Below are positions 8,957 to 17,866 of a DNA stretch of 64,000 nucleotides, piece by piece. The position numbers and the translations under genes were made by a program. Numbering within the stretch: position 1 is the stretch's first letter; the number at the start of each line of letters is the position of its first letter. The notes beneath the pieces are model-generated. The model saw only the letters and a program-made list of their open reading frames with translations. It was not told the origin of the DNA and did no database searches. This DNA is from Roseburia sp. (lineage in GTDB: Bacteria > Bacillota > Clostridia > Christensenellales > Pumilibacteraceae), in contig JAMPDA010000005.1 of the NCBI GenBank assembly GCA_023665905.1, positions 1-64,000 of the forward strand, given 5' to 3'.

Positions 8957-8974
8957 TTGTTGATTAATCAACTA
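8957..8974 (-). promoter_or_regulatory. Rex-like palindromic operator upstream of activase operon
   Basis: The 18 bases TTGTTGATTAATCAACTA contain a perfect 14-bp palindrome (8959-8972). They match the clostridial Rex consensus TTGTTAA-N4-TTAACAA at all but three informative positions. The site covers the predicted transcription start of the operon, a position where a repressor would block transcription. Rex senses NADH/NAD+ and controls fermentation genes; assignment to Rex is inferred. Confidence 0.5.
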
Positions 8975-8980
8975 AAATAC

Positions 8981-9009
8981 AGTATATCCTTTTACGGCAA
9001 TACTGTCAA
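8981..9009 (-). promoter_or_regulatory. Promoter of activase operon
   Basis: On the minus strand, TTGACA (9009-9004), a 17-base spacer and TATACT (8986-8981). The leader to the ATG at 8872 is about 100 bases. Confidence 0.8.
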
Positions 9010-9075
9010 CGATTTTCGGCGGAATTGTCAACTATTCTTTAAAAATCGCGTAGCGGTTGTATTAAAATTTCGGTT

Positions 9076-11172
9076 TTATGCTTTCAGCAGCGAGATGTAA
9101 AAGGTGGTGCCGGTTTCCGAGCTTTCGAAATAAAGTTCGCCGTTCATGCTCTCTATTATGTTCTTGCAGATATACAGACCGACGCCGCCCGTTTCGCTGT
9201 CGTTTTCGGAAATGTACGGCTTGAACACGTCCATATCTTTGTCGATGCCCTTTCCGTCGTCGGCAATGGCGAGAACGACGCGGCTCCTACTGCGTTTGAC
9301 CGACAGCGTCACGGTCTTACAGTTCGCGTGCTCGATAGCGTTGATGATAATATTGGAAACGACGCTTTCGAGACCTTTTTGCTTGACGAACGCTTTTACG
9401 GGAGTAGTCGCCGTGTTTTTCAGCACTATGCCGTTGGCGCTGCAATCGAACTCGTGATATTTGTACAAAAGTGCGCACAGCTTTTGTATATCGACGACCT
9501 GCGACGATTCTTCCAAATAATTGAGCTTGGCATAAACGGCGATTTCGGAAAGACTGTTTATAACGCGCTCCGCGTCCTGCTTTATGATGCTCATGGTCTT
9601 TATCTGTTCGCCGTCTTTTTCGCGCTCTATCGCCGTATTGCACAGCATGACCGCGGAAGCGAGCGGCTTTTTCATATCGTGGGAAACGAATTGCAAAAGA
9701 TTATCCCTGTCGGCAATGACGGCTTTAATGTCCTTGACCTGCCGTTCGACTTCCTTGTGTAAGTTTTCGGTAAGATACACATTTGACTTTTTTATGTCCA
9801 GAATGACGGCTACCACGCTGACGAATGTCGCCGCGGTGGTCGCCGCGCACAGCCAGAACATGGGGTTAAGCTGAGCGGGGAAGATCTGCGGCAAAAACAG
9901 CGAGGCGATAATGGCGACCGCGATAACCGCGGCGCAGGACGTTTGCAGAGTGTCGTGCCCGTCGCCTACGACAAGCGTCGATACTGTAAACGCCGAGAGC
10001 GCGACCGCGCCGACGCCCTTGATACATATGCAGACTATGCGCATTGCGCTCGCCGCGGAGAACGGAATATACGGGCATATAAAGGCGAACAGCGCGCCGA
10101 CCGCCGAGAGAGCGGGGAAGATATATCTCGTCGGAACTTTGCCGATATTCGTGCATATTGCGAACTGCGCGCCGCCGAGTATTACAAAGGACGTTGCAAG
10201 CGACACCGCCGTCCAAAACAGGGGAGCGCCGGTTGCGCTGCTCAAAAAGAACCTGCCGAGCAGCATAGCGGTAATGCCGAATATCCACACGATAGCCGAC
10301 ACGAATTTCAGCGATTTTTCCACAAAGGAAAGGACGGCGAGAACGGCAAGCACCACGGCGGCGAGAATGGCGAACGCGAGCAGAAGGTTGTGCGAGCTTT
10401 CATCCAAGTCCTTTACGGCATTTTCGGTGCCGATAAGAGGCGCGTCTTTAATGGCGGAGTACATTCCGCCCTGCGACTGATAATGCACCGTTACTACCGC
10501 CGCCGAATTGAGTGTGTTTGTGATGGCGGTGCGGCGCGTGTAAAACGATAGGTCTATATATGTGGTCGATGTTCGCGCGTCGAACTTTTCCGTTTGTTTG
10601 TCGTAGTTCGTGTTGTAGTTTGTAAAATCATAATTTGCGATATCTCCGTTGCGCTCGATCAAAGTCGTTTTATAATAGACGTTCGATGCGCAGAATATTT
10701 TGGGTAGCGACAGCGTAAAGTGCCAGTTGTCGCCTATTTTGTATTCGTCCAGCTTTTCCGACTGTTCATTGAAGTCTTCGGCGTACGGGTCTAAATTCAA
10801 AACCACAAAGATGAGCGTGCCCTTTTCGGCAAACTCGAAAGGCTTTGTCAAATCCACGACTTGTATATCTTTGCTTAAAAGGTTGGTGTTTACAAACTCG
10901 TTTGCAACGTAATTGACCTTGGTTATTTTGCCGAGAGAGGTGAGGTCGCTTATGCGTACGGCGGCAACGTCTTTGCCCATTTCCGCCTCGATGTTTTCCG
11001 TGACCCATTCGCCCTCGTCCGATAAATAGCTCGACCTGTAAGTAAGCTCGCCGGTCGCTTCGGGCACGGCGTAAATTTTAGGCGCACCGAAGTAGAGCGC
11101 GACGATAAACGCCGCCGCCAAAACAGCGCAAACGGCGACATATATCATCTTTTTAATACGGCGGTCGAGCAT
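9076..11172 (-). CDS. Membrane sensor histidine kinase with multi-TM (7TMR-DISM-like) module
   Basis: About 698 aa if started at ATG 11172, one base after the response regulator stop; upstream in-frame starts lie inside that gene. An N-terminal membrane helix (about 10-30) is followed by an extracytoplasmic domain of about 200 residues, then a block of seven or so membrane helices (about 260-470) and the kinase core. The phospho-acceptor is in FVSHDMKKPL near residue 499. The ATPase domain shows the N-box NIIINAIEHA, DDGKGID and GVGLYICKNI. Topology recalls 7TMR-DISM receptors, which usually sense small molecules. It pairs with the OmpR-type regulator in one operon, and the pair is divergent from the surface protein gene at 12000, a likely target. 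Signal unknown. Confidence 0.85.
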   Translation of the reverse strand: MLDRRIKKMIYVAVCAVLAAAFIVALYFGAPKIYAVPEATGELTYRSSYLSDEGEWVTENIEAEMGKDVAAVRISDLTSLGKITKVNYVANEFVNTNLLSKDIQVVDLTKPFEFAEKGTLIFVVLNLDPYAEDFNEQSEKLDEYKIGDNWHFTLSLPKIFCASNVYYKTTLIERNGDIANYDFTNYNTNYDKQTEKFDARTSTTYIDLSFYTRRTAITNTLNSAAVVTVHYQSQGGMYSAIKDAPLIGTENAVKDLDESSHNLLLAFAILAAVVLAVLAVLSFVEKSLKFVSAIVWIFGITAMLLGRFFLSSATGAPLFWTAVSLATSFVILGGAQFAICTNIGKVPTRYIFPALSAVGALFAFICPYIPFSAASAMRIVCICIKGVGAVALSAFTVSTLVVGDGHDTLQTSCAAVIAVAIIASLFLPQIFPAQLNPMFWLCAATTAATFVSVVAVILDIKKSNVYLTENLHKEVERQVKDIKAVIADRDNLLQFVSHDMKKPLASAVMLCNTAIEREKDGEQIKTMSIIKQDAERVINSLSEIAVYAKLNYLEESSQVVDIQKLCALLYKYHEFDCSANGIVLKNTATTPVKAFVKQKGLESVVSNIIINAIEHANCKTVTLSVKRSRSRVVLAIADDGKGIDKDMDVFKPYISENDSETGGVGLYICKNIIESMNGELYFESSETGTTFYISLLKA

Positions 11173-11173
11173 T

Positions 11174-11845
11174 TTATTCACCCTTAAAGGCATAGCCCTT
11201 GCCGAACTTGGAAAGCAACAGCGCGGCGCAATCGTCCGAAACGGCAAACAGCTTTTTTCTTAAATTGGACATGTGCTTTTTTACGGTTTCGGTGTTGAGA
11301 TGCGGCATCTTCCACACGTTTTCGTAGATCTCGTTCGCAGTGAAAAATACGCCGGCGTTCTGCATCAAAAACGCGAGTATATTAAACTCGTTGGACGTAA
11401 GATTTATTTTAGTGTCCCCGTATATGACCGTGCGATCGGAAACGTTGAGGGAAAGTCCGTGCAACGTCATATTTGCCTTGGCGTCCGGCAAAAGCCGCAG
11501 ATACATCTTTGCTTCTATCACCTCGGGCGAGCATGGCTTTACGATATAGTCCGCCGCGCCTGCCGTAAGTCCTTCTATAATATTCTCGTCCGCGCCGAGG
11601 TCGGATAAAATCAGTACGGGCGTTTTTCCCAAATAGTCCAAAAGTCTCAAGCCGTTGCCGTCGGGCAATATCAGATCCAAAAGTACGATATCGTAAATCT
11701 TTTCGCTTATTTCTTTGACGGCGCTTTTTAAGTTCGCGCAAGCCGTGACCTTGTTTGCTGCCGAAAAATATTCGGTCAGCGAATTTCGGAGTGTGTCGCC
11801 GTCCTCGACTATCAAAATATTTTTAAATTCGACTTTATTCATCAC
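11174..11845 (-). CDS. OmpR/PhoB-family response regulator
   Basis: A 222-223-aa two-domain regulator. The receiver domain has the acidic pair in IVEDGD, the phospho-acceptor Asp in VLLDLILPDG (about residue 56) and the Lys in YIVKP. The C-terminal winged helix carries the usual LTSNEFNILAFLMQNAG and LNTETVKKHMSNLRKKL segments that bind DNA repeats. Start is either GTG 11845 or ATG 11842; the ATG is more likely. A TATAAT on the minus strand lies at 11855-11850, placing the transcript start almost at the ATG, so the mRNA may be leaderless. The cognate kinase follows one base after the stop. Confidence 0.9.
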   Translation of the reverse strand: MMNKVEFKNILIVEDGDTLRNSLTEYFSAANKVTACANLKSAVKEISEKIYDIVLLDLILPDGNGLRLLDYLGKTPVLILSDLGADENIIEGLTAGAADYIVKPCSPEVIEAKMYLRLLPDAKANMTLHGLSLNVSDRTVIYGDTKINLTSNEFNILAFLMQNAGVFFTANEIYENVWKMPHLNTETVKKHMSNLRKKLFAVSDDCAALLLSKFGKGYAFKGE

Positions 11846-11849
11846 GGGT

Positions 11850-11855
11850 ATTATA
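11850..11855 (-). promoter_or_regulatory. Candidate -10 element of the two-component operon
   Basis: TATAAT on the minus strand with a weak -35 (TTGTAT) 17 bases upstream. Its closeness to the start codon at 11842 implies a leader of about 0-2 bases. Confidence 0.45.
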
Positions 11856-11999
11856 ACACAGTATTACGGAAAATACAACACATATCGATTCGTGAAGAAA
11901 GTGTGAAGAATAGCCGTATGCGCGCTTTGTATGTTTCCAAAAAAATCGAAGTTTGATAAAATGATAATGCTTATAATGCCTGTGGAAAGAGGTGGTCGT

Positions 12000-14864
12000 A
12001 TGTTTACGAAAAAGAGAAACGGGTTTGCGGTTTCGGTAGTTGCGCTCGTCGCGACGCTCGCTGTGCTTGCCTTAGGGTGCGTGTTCTTGCGAGCGGGCGG
12101 TAAGGTATATGCCGAAACCGACGAAGCGCCCGTCGGCGCGACGGTAAGAGTGGGCTACGGCGTGAGCGGATCGGAGTTTTTCGATAGCTTTGACGAAGCA
12201 TTGACGGTTGCGCTTACAAAGTATTCGCCGCGGGTGACGTTGTTGGACGACGTAACGGTGGGCGAAACGGCGGTCATACCGCAAAGCAAGTACATATCGC
12301 TGTATCTTAACGGTTTTATGTTGGAGTACACCGGACAAAGCGGCGCGATATTCGATGTGTCGGGCGCATTGTATATTTACGAAAGGGCAAACAACGACAA
12401 TGCGGGCGGATATGTATATGCCGCCAAAGAACACACGATCGTCAGTCCGGTAACGGGCGGCAACGTTGCGATAAACGGCGGACTCATCACCGGCGGTAAG
12501 GGCGCGGTAAAAGGAAGCGTCGTTCTCGGCGGCGCGTTCTTTATCGATTCGACGGGTCTCGTCCATCTGAACGAGGGGACTGTCGCCGGAAATACCGCAG
12601 TCGGCGGCGGCGACGGCGGACACGGCGGCGCGATACGCAACAACGGCGAATTTAAAATGCTCGGCGGCACGATAAGTCACAACAAGTCCGGTTGCGGCGG
12701 CGGTATATGTGTGTGTAACGGCACTTTGGAAATAACCAACTCGACGCCTAAAATAGAGTATAACGAATCCACGGCGGACGGCGGCGGAGTTTTTTTCGAG
12801 AGCAACGACGAGGATAAAAAGTTCAGCTACATAGGCGGCAAAATCAACAACAATATAGCCGCGACGCCGGGCGGCGGCGTTCATCTGTATTCGGGCACAA
12901 TGGAAGTCGGGGTCGGCAGTTACTTGGCGTCGGCTATCGTGTCGAATAACGAAGCCGGCACTTTCGGCGGCGGCATAGCCGTAAGCGGCGGCGTTCTTAC
13001 GGTGGGCAGGAGAGCTATAATAGAAGAAAATACGGCGGCGACGGGCGGCGGCGGAATAAGCATAAACGCCGACGTGACCGTTACGATATCGTCCGCTCGC
13101 ATTTTAAGTAATCATGTCACCGCCGGTTGGGGAGGCGGAATATGCATGACTACGGGATCGCTCGATGTGACAACCGCCGATATTCGCGACAACGATGCGC
13201 GCGTCGGCGGCGGCGTGTATGTCGGTGACGGAGATTTCGAAATGACGGGCGGTACGATAGGCGGGAACTCCGCCGAGAATGGAAATACGGCGAGCGAAAG
13301 CGGCGGCGGAGTATACGTTGCTTCGAGCGGTACGTTTACTATGAACGGCGGCAAAATCTCGGGCAACGGAGCGGAGAAAGGCGGCGGCGTATACATAGCT
13401 TACGGCGCCTCCTCCGCCGGAGAGTTCGAAATGATCGGCAGCACGATTTCGGGCAATGAGGCAAGCGTTAACGGCGGCGGCGTATACGTAGACGGTTATT
13501 CTACGAAAAGTACGTTTAGCGTGTCGGGCGCGGTACAAATTACGGGCAACAAAAAAGGCGACAGCGCAAACAACGTCTATTTGGCATATACTTGTAAAAT
13601 CACCGTTGCGGGCGAGCTCACGGGCGCAAGCATAGGCGTCACGGGCGAGCTCAAGGTCGGAAAAGATAAATATTCGGGTACATTTACGCAAGGCGGTTAC
13701 AACAGTTATAACTCGTCGGGACAGATCGGAACGATTTTTTCGGGCGACGAGTATGAGGATGATTCGGCTTGTTTTTCTCTTGCCGGCTCGGAGGTAACTC
13801 TGGACGACCATAGACCCCAACGCCAAGCTACCTGTTTGGCAAAAGCGAAATGCCTTATTTGTGCCAACGAATACGGCGAATTGCTTGCTCACACGGAAGT
13901 TGATATTCCCGCCGTCGCGGCAACCTGCACGCAAACGGGCTTATCCACAGGCAAAAAGTGCTCGGTATGCAACACCGTAACGGTCGCACAACAAACGGTT
14001 GATGCGCTCGGTCATACGGGCGGCACAGCGTCCTGCACGGTAAAAGCAACGTGTGAAAATTGCGGCAATGAATACGGAGAATTGCTTGCTCACACGGAAG
14101 TTAACATTCCCGCCGTCGCGGCAACCTGCACTCAAGCGGGCTTGTCTGCGGGCAAAAAGTGCTCGGTATGCAACACCGTAACGGCCGCGCAACAAACGGT
14201 TGATGCGCTCGGTCATACGGGCGGCACAGCGTCCTGCACGGTAAAAGCAACGTGTGAAAATTGCGGCAATGAATACGGAGAATTGCTTGCTCACACGGAA
14301 GTTAACATTCCCGCCGTCGCGGCAACCTGCACGCAAACGGGCTTGTCTGCGGGCAAAAAGTGCTCGGTATGCAACACCGTAACGGTCGCACAACAAACGG
14401 TTGCCGCGCTCGGTCACACCTTCGGCGATTGGGTGGCGGAAATTGCGGCTACGGCGACGCAAACCGGTACTAAAGCGCACAAGGACTGCACGGTTTGCAA
14501 TAAGCATTTCGACGCGCAGGGCACGGAAATAACCGATCTCGTCATTCCGGCAACGGGCGCAAGCGCTACGCCCGATCCCGACCCGACACCTACGCCCGAT
14601 CCCACGCCAAACCCTGAGCCGGACGACGCCGAGCCCTCGGCGCAGTCGGATAAAGGGCTTTCGGGCGGCGCGATCGCAGGTATAACGATAGGCAGTATAT
14701 TGGGTGCGCTCGCTGTCGTTTACGCCGTCGGGCTTATCCTGTACAAAAAAGGCGTTATCGGTTGGAAGATATGTAAGCATATTTACCCGTACATAAAGCG
14801 TGGCGATAACGGCGGCGGTAGCGACGGCGGCGATGATGTAAGCGCCGACTCCGCGGAAAAGTGA
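12000..14864 (+). CDS. Cell-surface beta-helix (polymorphic-repeat) protein with Cys-motif tandem repeats and C-terminal membrane anchor
   Basis: About 954 aa from ATG 12000, chosen because AGAGGTGG lies just upstream. A signal peptide (about 1-35, ending near GGKVYAE) leads to a long region of Gly-rich parallel beta-helix repeats (GGGI/GGGVY and GNxA motifs, about 140-530), as in pectin-lyase-fold and chlamydial Pmp-like adhesins. Then come about three 67-aa repeats with CxxC motifs (KKCSVCNTVT, CENCGNEYGELLA), a Pro/Asp linker (PDPDPTPTPDPTP) and a membrane helix (AIAGITIGSILGALAVVYAV) with a short basic then acidic cytoplasmic tail. There is no LPXTG motif. It is divergent from a two-component operon that may regulate it. 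Likely an adhesin or surface structure; ligand unknown. Confidence 0.78.
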   Translation: MFTKKRNGFAVSVVALVATLAVLALGCVFLRAGGKVYAETDEAPVGATVRVGYGVSGSEFFDSFDEALTVALTKYSPRVTLLDDVTVGETAVIPQSKYISLYLNGFMLEYTGQSGAIFDVSGALYIYERANNDNAGGYVYAAKEHTIVSPVTGGNVAINGGLITGGKGAVKGSVVLGGAFFIDSTGLVHLNEGTVAGNTAVGGGDGGHGGAIRNNGEFKMLGGTISHNKSGCGGGICVCNGTLEITNSTPKIEYNESTADGGGVFFESNDEDKKFSYIGGKINNNIAATPGGGVHLYSGTMEVGVGSYLASAIVSNNEAGTFGGGIAVSGGVLTVGRRAIIEENTAATGGGGISINADVTVTISSARILSNHVTAGWGGGICMTTGSLDVTTADIRDNDARVGGGVYVGDGDFEMTGGTIGGNSAENGNTASESGGGVYVASSGTFTMNGGKISGNGAEKGGGVYIAYGASSAGEFEMIGSTISGNEASVNGGGVYVDGYSTKSTFSVSGAVQITGNKKGDSANNVYLAYTCKITVAGELTGASIGVTGELKVGKDKYSGTFTQGGYNSYNSSGQIGTIFSGDEYEDDSACFSLAGSEVTLDDHRPQRQATCLAKAKCLICANEYGELLAHTEVDIPAVAATCTQTGLSTGKKCSVCNTVTVAQQTVDALGHTGGTASCTVKATCENCGNEYGELLAHTEVNIPAVAATCTQAGLSAGKKCSVCNTVTAAQQTVDALGHTGGTASCTVKATCENCGNEYGELLAHTEVNIPAVAATCTQTGLSAGKKCSVCNTVTVAQQTVAALGHTFGDWVAEIAATATQTGTKAHKDCTVCNKHFDAQGTEITDLVIPATGASATPDPDPTPTPDPTPNPEPDDAEPSAQSDKGLSGGAIAGITIGSILGALAVVYAVGLILYKKGVIGWKICKHIYPYIKRGDNGGGSDGGDDVSADSAEK
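13881..14420 (+). repeat. 201-bp in-frame tandem repeats in surface protein gene
   Basis: Units begin at 13881, 14082 and 14283, each 201 bp (67 codons) and nearly identical; the third is incomplete. They encode HTEV-IPAVAATCTQ and CSVCNTVT segments. The near-identity implies recent duplication or ongoing homogenisation, so copy number may vary between strains. Confidence 0.85.
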
Positions 14865-14914
14865 GGAGCAGGAAAAGCGTAACCGTTTGCCGCGATAAAA
14901 AATAAAGGCAACAA

Positions 14915-14946
14915 AAAGACCGCCGTATGACGATAGGGCGGTCTTT
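14915..14946. terminator. Bidirectional intrinsic terminator
   Basis: A perfect 10-bp stem (AAAGACCGCC at 14915-14924 with GGCGGTCTTT at 14937-14946) with a 12-base loop. On the minus strand it continues as TTTTTG after fba; on the plus strand it ends the surface protein transcript. Confidence 0.85.
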
Positions 14947-14973
14947 AAAATTTCGAGATATATTTGTCGCGAT

Positions 14974-15903
14974 TTAGGCTTTGCCTGCGCAGCCGAGGAC
15001 GTGTACGAGCTTATGACGCACACATTCCGTAACGAGCGCTCTGCCGTCGCCGAGATATTGGCGAGGGTCGAAGTGCGCGGTGTTTTCGGCAAAGTGCTTT
15101 CTGACGGCGGCGGTGAAGGCGAGGCGCAGGTCGGAATCCACGTTGATCTTGCAGACCGCCATGGACGACGCTTTTCTGAGCATGTCTTCGGGTATGCCCT
15201 TTGCGCCGGGCATCGTTCCGCCGTAGTCGTTGACCATTTTTACGTATTCGGGCAGAACGGAGCTCGCGCCGTGCAGGACTATGGGGAACTTGGGCAGGAG
15301 CTGAGCTACTTTTTCGAGTATGTCGAAGCGCAGTTTCGCTTCGCCCTTGAACTTGAACGCGCCGTGGCTTGTGCCTATGGCGATAGCGAGCGAATCGACG
15401 CCCGTCTTTGCCACGAACTCGGCGGCTTCTTCGGGATTGGTGTAGCAGGAGTCCGCGTCGGCGACTTTTACGTTGTCCTCGACGCCGGCAAGTCTGCCGA
15501 GCTCGGCTTCCACGACTACGCCGCGGTCGTGCGCGTACTTGACCACTTGCGAGGTTATTTTGATGTTTTCCTCAAACGGGTGAGCGGAAGCGTCGATCAT
15601 GACCGACGTAAATCCGTCTTTTATGGCGTCCACGCAAAGGTCGTAGGAATCGCCGTGGTCGAGGTGCAAGCATATGGGAAGACCGGAGTCTTCGACGGCG
15701 GCTTGGACCATTTTGGTGAGATATTTGGGATTGGCGTACTTACGCGCGCTCGATGAAACCTGCAAGATAAGCGGAGCTTTTTCGATCTTTCCGGCTTCGA
15801 CGATACCTTGGATAGTTTCCATGTTGTTTACGTTGAACGCGCCTATTGCGTAGCCTTCCTCGTATGCCTTGGCGAACATATCCTTGGTTGTTACTAACGG
15901 CAT
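14974..15903 (-). CDS. fba: Fructose-bisphosphate aldolase, class II
   Basis: A 309-aa zinc-dependent aldolase that interconverts fructose 1,6-bisphosphate with dihydroxyacetone phosphate and glyceraldehyde 3-phosphate in glycolysis and gluconeogenesis. Seen: GAFNVNNMETIQGIVEA near the N-terminus, the metal and substrate motifs HLDHGDSYDLC and SVMIDASAHPFEENI, EAELGRLAGVED, and the phosphate-binding GTSHGAFKF and VLHGASSV followed by KINVDSDLRLAF. Full family length. ATG at 15903 follows GGAGGTAAAAC. It has its own promoter (minus-strand TATAAT at 15940-15935), divergent from the aminopeptidase gene, and ends at the shared terminator. Confidence 0.97.
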   Translation of the reverse strand: MPLVTTKDMFAKAYEEGYAIGAFNVNNMETIQGIVEAGKIEKAPLILQVSSSARKYANPKYLTKMVQAAVEDSGLPICLHLDHGDSYDLCVDAIKDGFTSVMIDASAHPFEENIKITSQVVKYAHDRGVVVEAELGRLAGVEDNVKVADADSCYTNPEEAAEFVAKTGVDSLAIAIGTSHGAFKFKGEAKLRFDILEKVAQLLPKFPIVLHGASSVLPEYVKMVNDYGGTMPGAKGIPEDMLRKASSMAVCKINVDSDLRLAFTAAVRKHFAENTAHFDPRQYLGDGRALVTECVRHKLVHVLGCAGKA

Positions 15904-15971
15904 AATGTTTTACCTCCAAAAAAACATTTTCCATATTATATCATATACTCAAAGATTTGACTACTGTTTTA

Positions 15972-16000
15972 TTGACTTTTTTTTCAAAAAGAATTATACT
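15972..16000 (+). promoter_or_regulatory. Promoter of M29 aminopeptidase gene
   Basis: TTGACT at 15972-15977, a 17-base spacer and TATACT at 15995-16000; the ATG follows at 16017 after CGGAGG. The start codon is therefore only about 10 bases from the predicted transcript start. Confidence 0.7.
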
Positions 16001-16016
16001 GATTTCGGAGGTCAAT

Positions 16017-17132
16017 ATGAAAGACGAAAGAATAGTAAAATTGGCGCGCAATCTCGTAAACTACTCGATTGCGGCAAAAAAAGGCGACAAAGTGCTCATA
16101 GAAGCGTTCGACGTTCCGTATCCGCTCGTGACCGAGCTCATCAACGCGGTGTATGCCGCGGGAGCGCAGGCGTTTGTGACCAATATCGACACGCGCGTTC
16201 GCGCCGCGCTTTTAAAGGGCGCGACGGACGAGCAGCTCAAGCTGTGGAGCGAGCACGACGCCGCCGTAATGAGCGATATGGATTGCTATATCGGCGTGCG
16301 CGGCTCCGACAACGCCTACGAAAACTCCATAGTTCCGCCCGAACGCATGGATAAATACATGAGCATATATTCTCATCCCGTGCACCACGAGATACGCGTA
16401 AAAAAGACGCGCTGGACCGTTCTGCGCTATCCTTCGCCGTCCATGGCACAGCTTGCCGGCGTTTCCACGGAGGAGTTCGAGGATCATTACTTCAACGTGT
16501 GCAATCTCGATTATTCCAAGATGGACAGGGCTATGACGCCGCTTCAAAAGCTCATGGACAAGACCGATAAAGTGCGCTTGGTGGCAAAAGACACCGATCT
16601 AACGTTCTCCATAAAGAATATCCCGTCCGTCAAGTGCTCGGGACACATGAATATCCCCGACGGCGAGGTCTACACCGCGCCCGTCAAAAACTCGGTAAAC
16701 GGCGTAATAACCTACAACACGCCCACCGTGTACAACGGCACCAAGTTCGAGTGGGTGCGCCTGACTTTCAAGGACGGCAAGATAGTCGATTCGGACAGCT
16801 CGAATAAAGAGAAGGCGGACGCTATCTTCGATACCGACGACGGCGCAAGATACGTCGGCGAGTTCGCGATAGGCGTAAACCCGTTCATTACCGACGCGAT
16901 AGGCGATATACTGTTCGACGAGAAGATAGCGGGCTCTATACACTTCACGCCGGGCTGCTGCTACGACGACGCGTACAACGGCAACGTGTCCGCGGTGCAT
17001 TGGGACCTTGTTCTTCGCCAAACGCCGGAGATGGGCGGCGGCAAGATATATTTCGACGACGTGCTCATTCGCGAAAACGGCAGGTTCGTTTTGCCCGAGC
17101 TCGAGTGTCTTAATCCGGAAAATCTCAAGTAG
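16017..17132 (+). CDS. Aminopeptidase, M29 family (AmpS/PepS type)
   Basis: A 371-aa cytoplasmic metallo-aminopeptidase that removes N-terminal residues from peptides. ATG 16017 is preferred over an earlier in-frame ATG (15957) because TCGGAGGTC precedes it and the earlier codon lies upstream of the promoter. Seen: the N-terminal M29 signature LVNYSIAAKKGDKVLI, and in the catalytic half metal-ligand candidates in NIPDGEVYTAP, AIGVNPF, SIHFTPGCCY, and VHWDLV, arranged as in AmpS/AmpT. Length is slightly below the typical 400 aa. It is followed after 6 bp by a small membrane protein gene, probably co-transcribed. Confidence 0.88.
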   Translation: MKDERIVKLARNLVNYSIAAKKGDKVLIEAFDVPYPLVTELINAVYAAGAQAFVTNIDTRVRAALLKGATDEQLKLWSEHDAAVMSDMDCYIGVRGSDNAYENSIVPPERMDKYMSIYSHPVHHEIRVKKTRWTVLRYPSPSMAQLAGVSTEEFEDHYFNVCNLDYSKMDRAMTPLQKLMDKTDKVRLVAKDTDLTFSIKNIPSVKCSGHMNIPDGEVYTAPVKNSVNGVITYNTPTVYNGTKFEWVRLTFKDGKIVDSDSSNKEKADAIFDTDDGARYVGEFAIGVNPFITDAIGDILFDEKIAGSIHFTPGCCYDDAYNGNVSAVHWDLVLRQTPEMGGGKIYFDDVLIRENGRFVLPELECLNPENLK

Positions 17133-17138
17133 GCAGAC

Positions 17139-17750
17139 ATGTTTGAACTCGAGTATAAGATAACGGAAAGCGATATCAAGTCGGTGAACAAGGGGATAAT
17201 GCTGAAATACTTTTTCCCGTATCTCGCCGTTTCACTGCTCGGTCTTGCCGCGGGTTTGACCGCCGTGATCCTCCGTCCGCGCGTCGATCTATTGGTGCTC
17301 GGAATAATCCTCATAGTGCTCGGCGCGATGCTTTTGGTGTGCGCGCTGCTGCTCGCGATCGCGCCCAAAAACTTCTTTGCAAGCGCCGTGTTCGCAAGCG
17401 ACGAAACGGTGCGCAAGGTCGCGATAGACGGCGACGGAATAACCGTCAAGACCGACGGCGCGTCCGACATAGTGTTTCGCAAGGGCGAAATTAACAGGGT
17501 GGCAAAGTGCCGCACGGGACTGCTCGCGTACGTGGGCAAGGACACCGCGCTCATAATAAAAGACGCGTTTACCGACGGGCATAATTTGACCGAACTCGGC
17601 GAATTTTTAAAGCGCGGCGCCGCGCCTGCGCCCGAAAATAACGGCGAGCAAATGCCCGAAAACGACGGCGAAAACGCGCCGCAAGTCACGACCGACGCCG
17701 CCGTATCGGACGCAGATGTCGAGGCGAACGGCGACGGCGAAAACGCGTAA
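17139..17750 (+). CDS. Small membrane protein, YcxB-like
   Basis: A 203-aa protein. It begins FELEYKITESDIKSV, as in the YcxB family, then has two membrane helices at about 24-45 and 50-74, a soluble domain of short beta strands (about 85-160) resembling the YcxB C-terminal domain, and a Glu/Asp/Ala/Asn-rich, probably disordered tail. Function of the family is not known. It lies 6 bp after the aminopeptidase gene with no clear ribosome site, which suggests dependence on upstream translation. Confidence 0.6.
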   Translation: MFELEYKITESDIKSVNKGIMLKYFFPYLAVSLLGLAAGLTAVILRPRVDLLVLGIILIVLGAMLLVCALLLAIAPKNFFASAVFASDETVRKVAIDGDGITVKTDGASDIVFRKGEINRVAKCRTGLLAYVGKDTALIIKDAFTDGHNLTELGEFLKRGAAPAPENNGEQMPENDGENAPQVTTDAAVSDADVEANGDGENA

Positions 17751-17786
17751 AAACAGGGCGAAACGCCGGCGCTTTTAAAAAATGCT

Positions 17787-17837
17787 GTCAACTAAATCGG
17801 CAAATTTGTTGACGTATTCGAGCAAAGGTGTTATACT
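17787..17837 (+). promoter_or_regulatory. gap promoter with overlapping inverted repeat
   Basis: TTGACG at 17809-17814, 17-base spacer, TATACT at 17832-17837. An inverted repeat, GTCAAC at 17787-17792 and GTTGAC at 17808-17813, with further partial pairing (AAAT/ATTT), overlaps the -35, which could be an operator. Confidence 0.65.
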
Positions 17838-17866
17838 GATAAAAACAAAAAACTCGGAGGTTTTTT

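Noticed and set aside
12600..14420. CRISPR array suggested by regular repeats
   Set aside because: The repeats are in frame, encode beta-helix or Cys-motif units and have no unique spacers of constant length.
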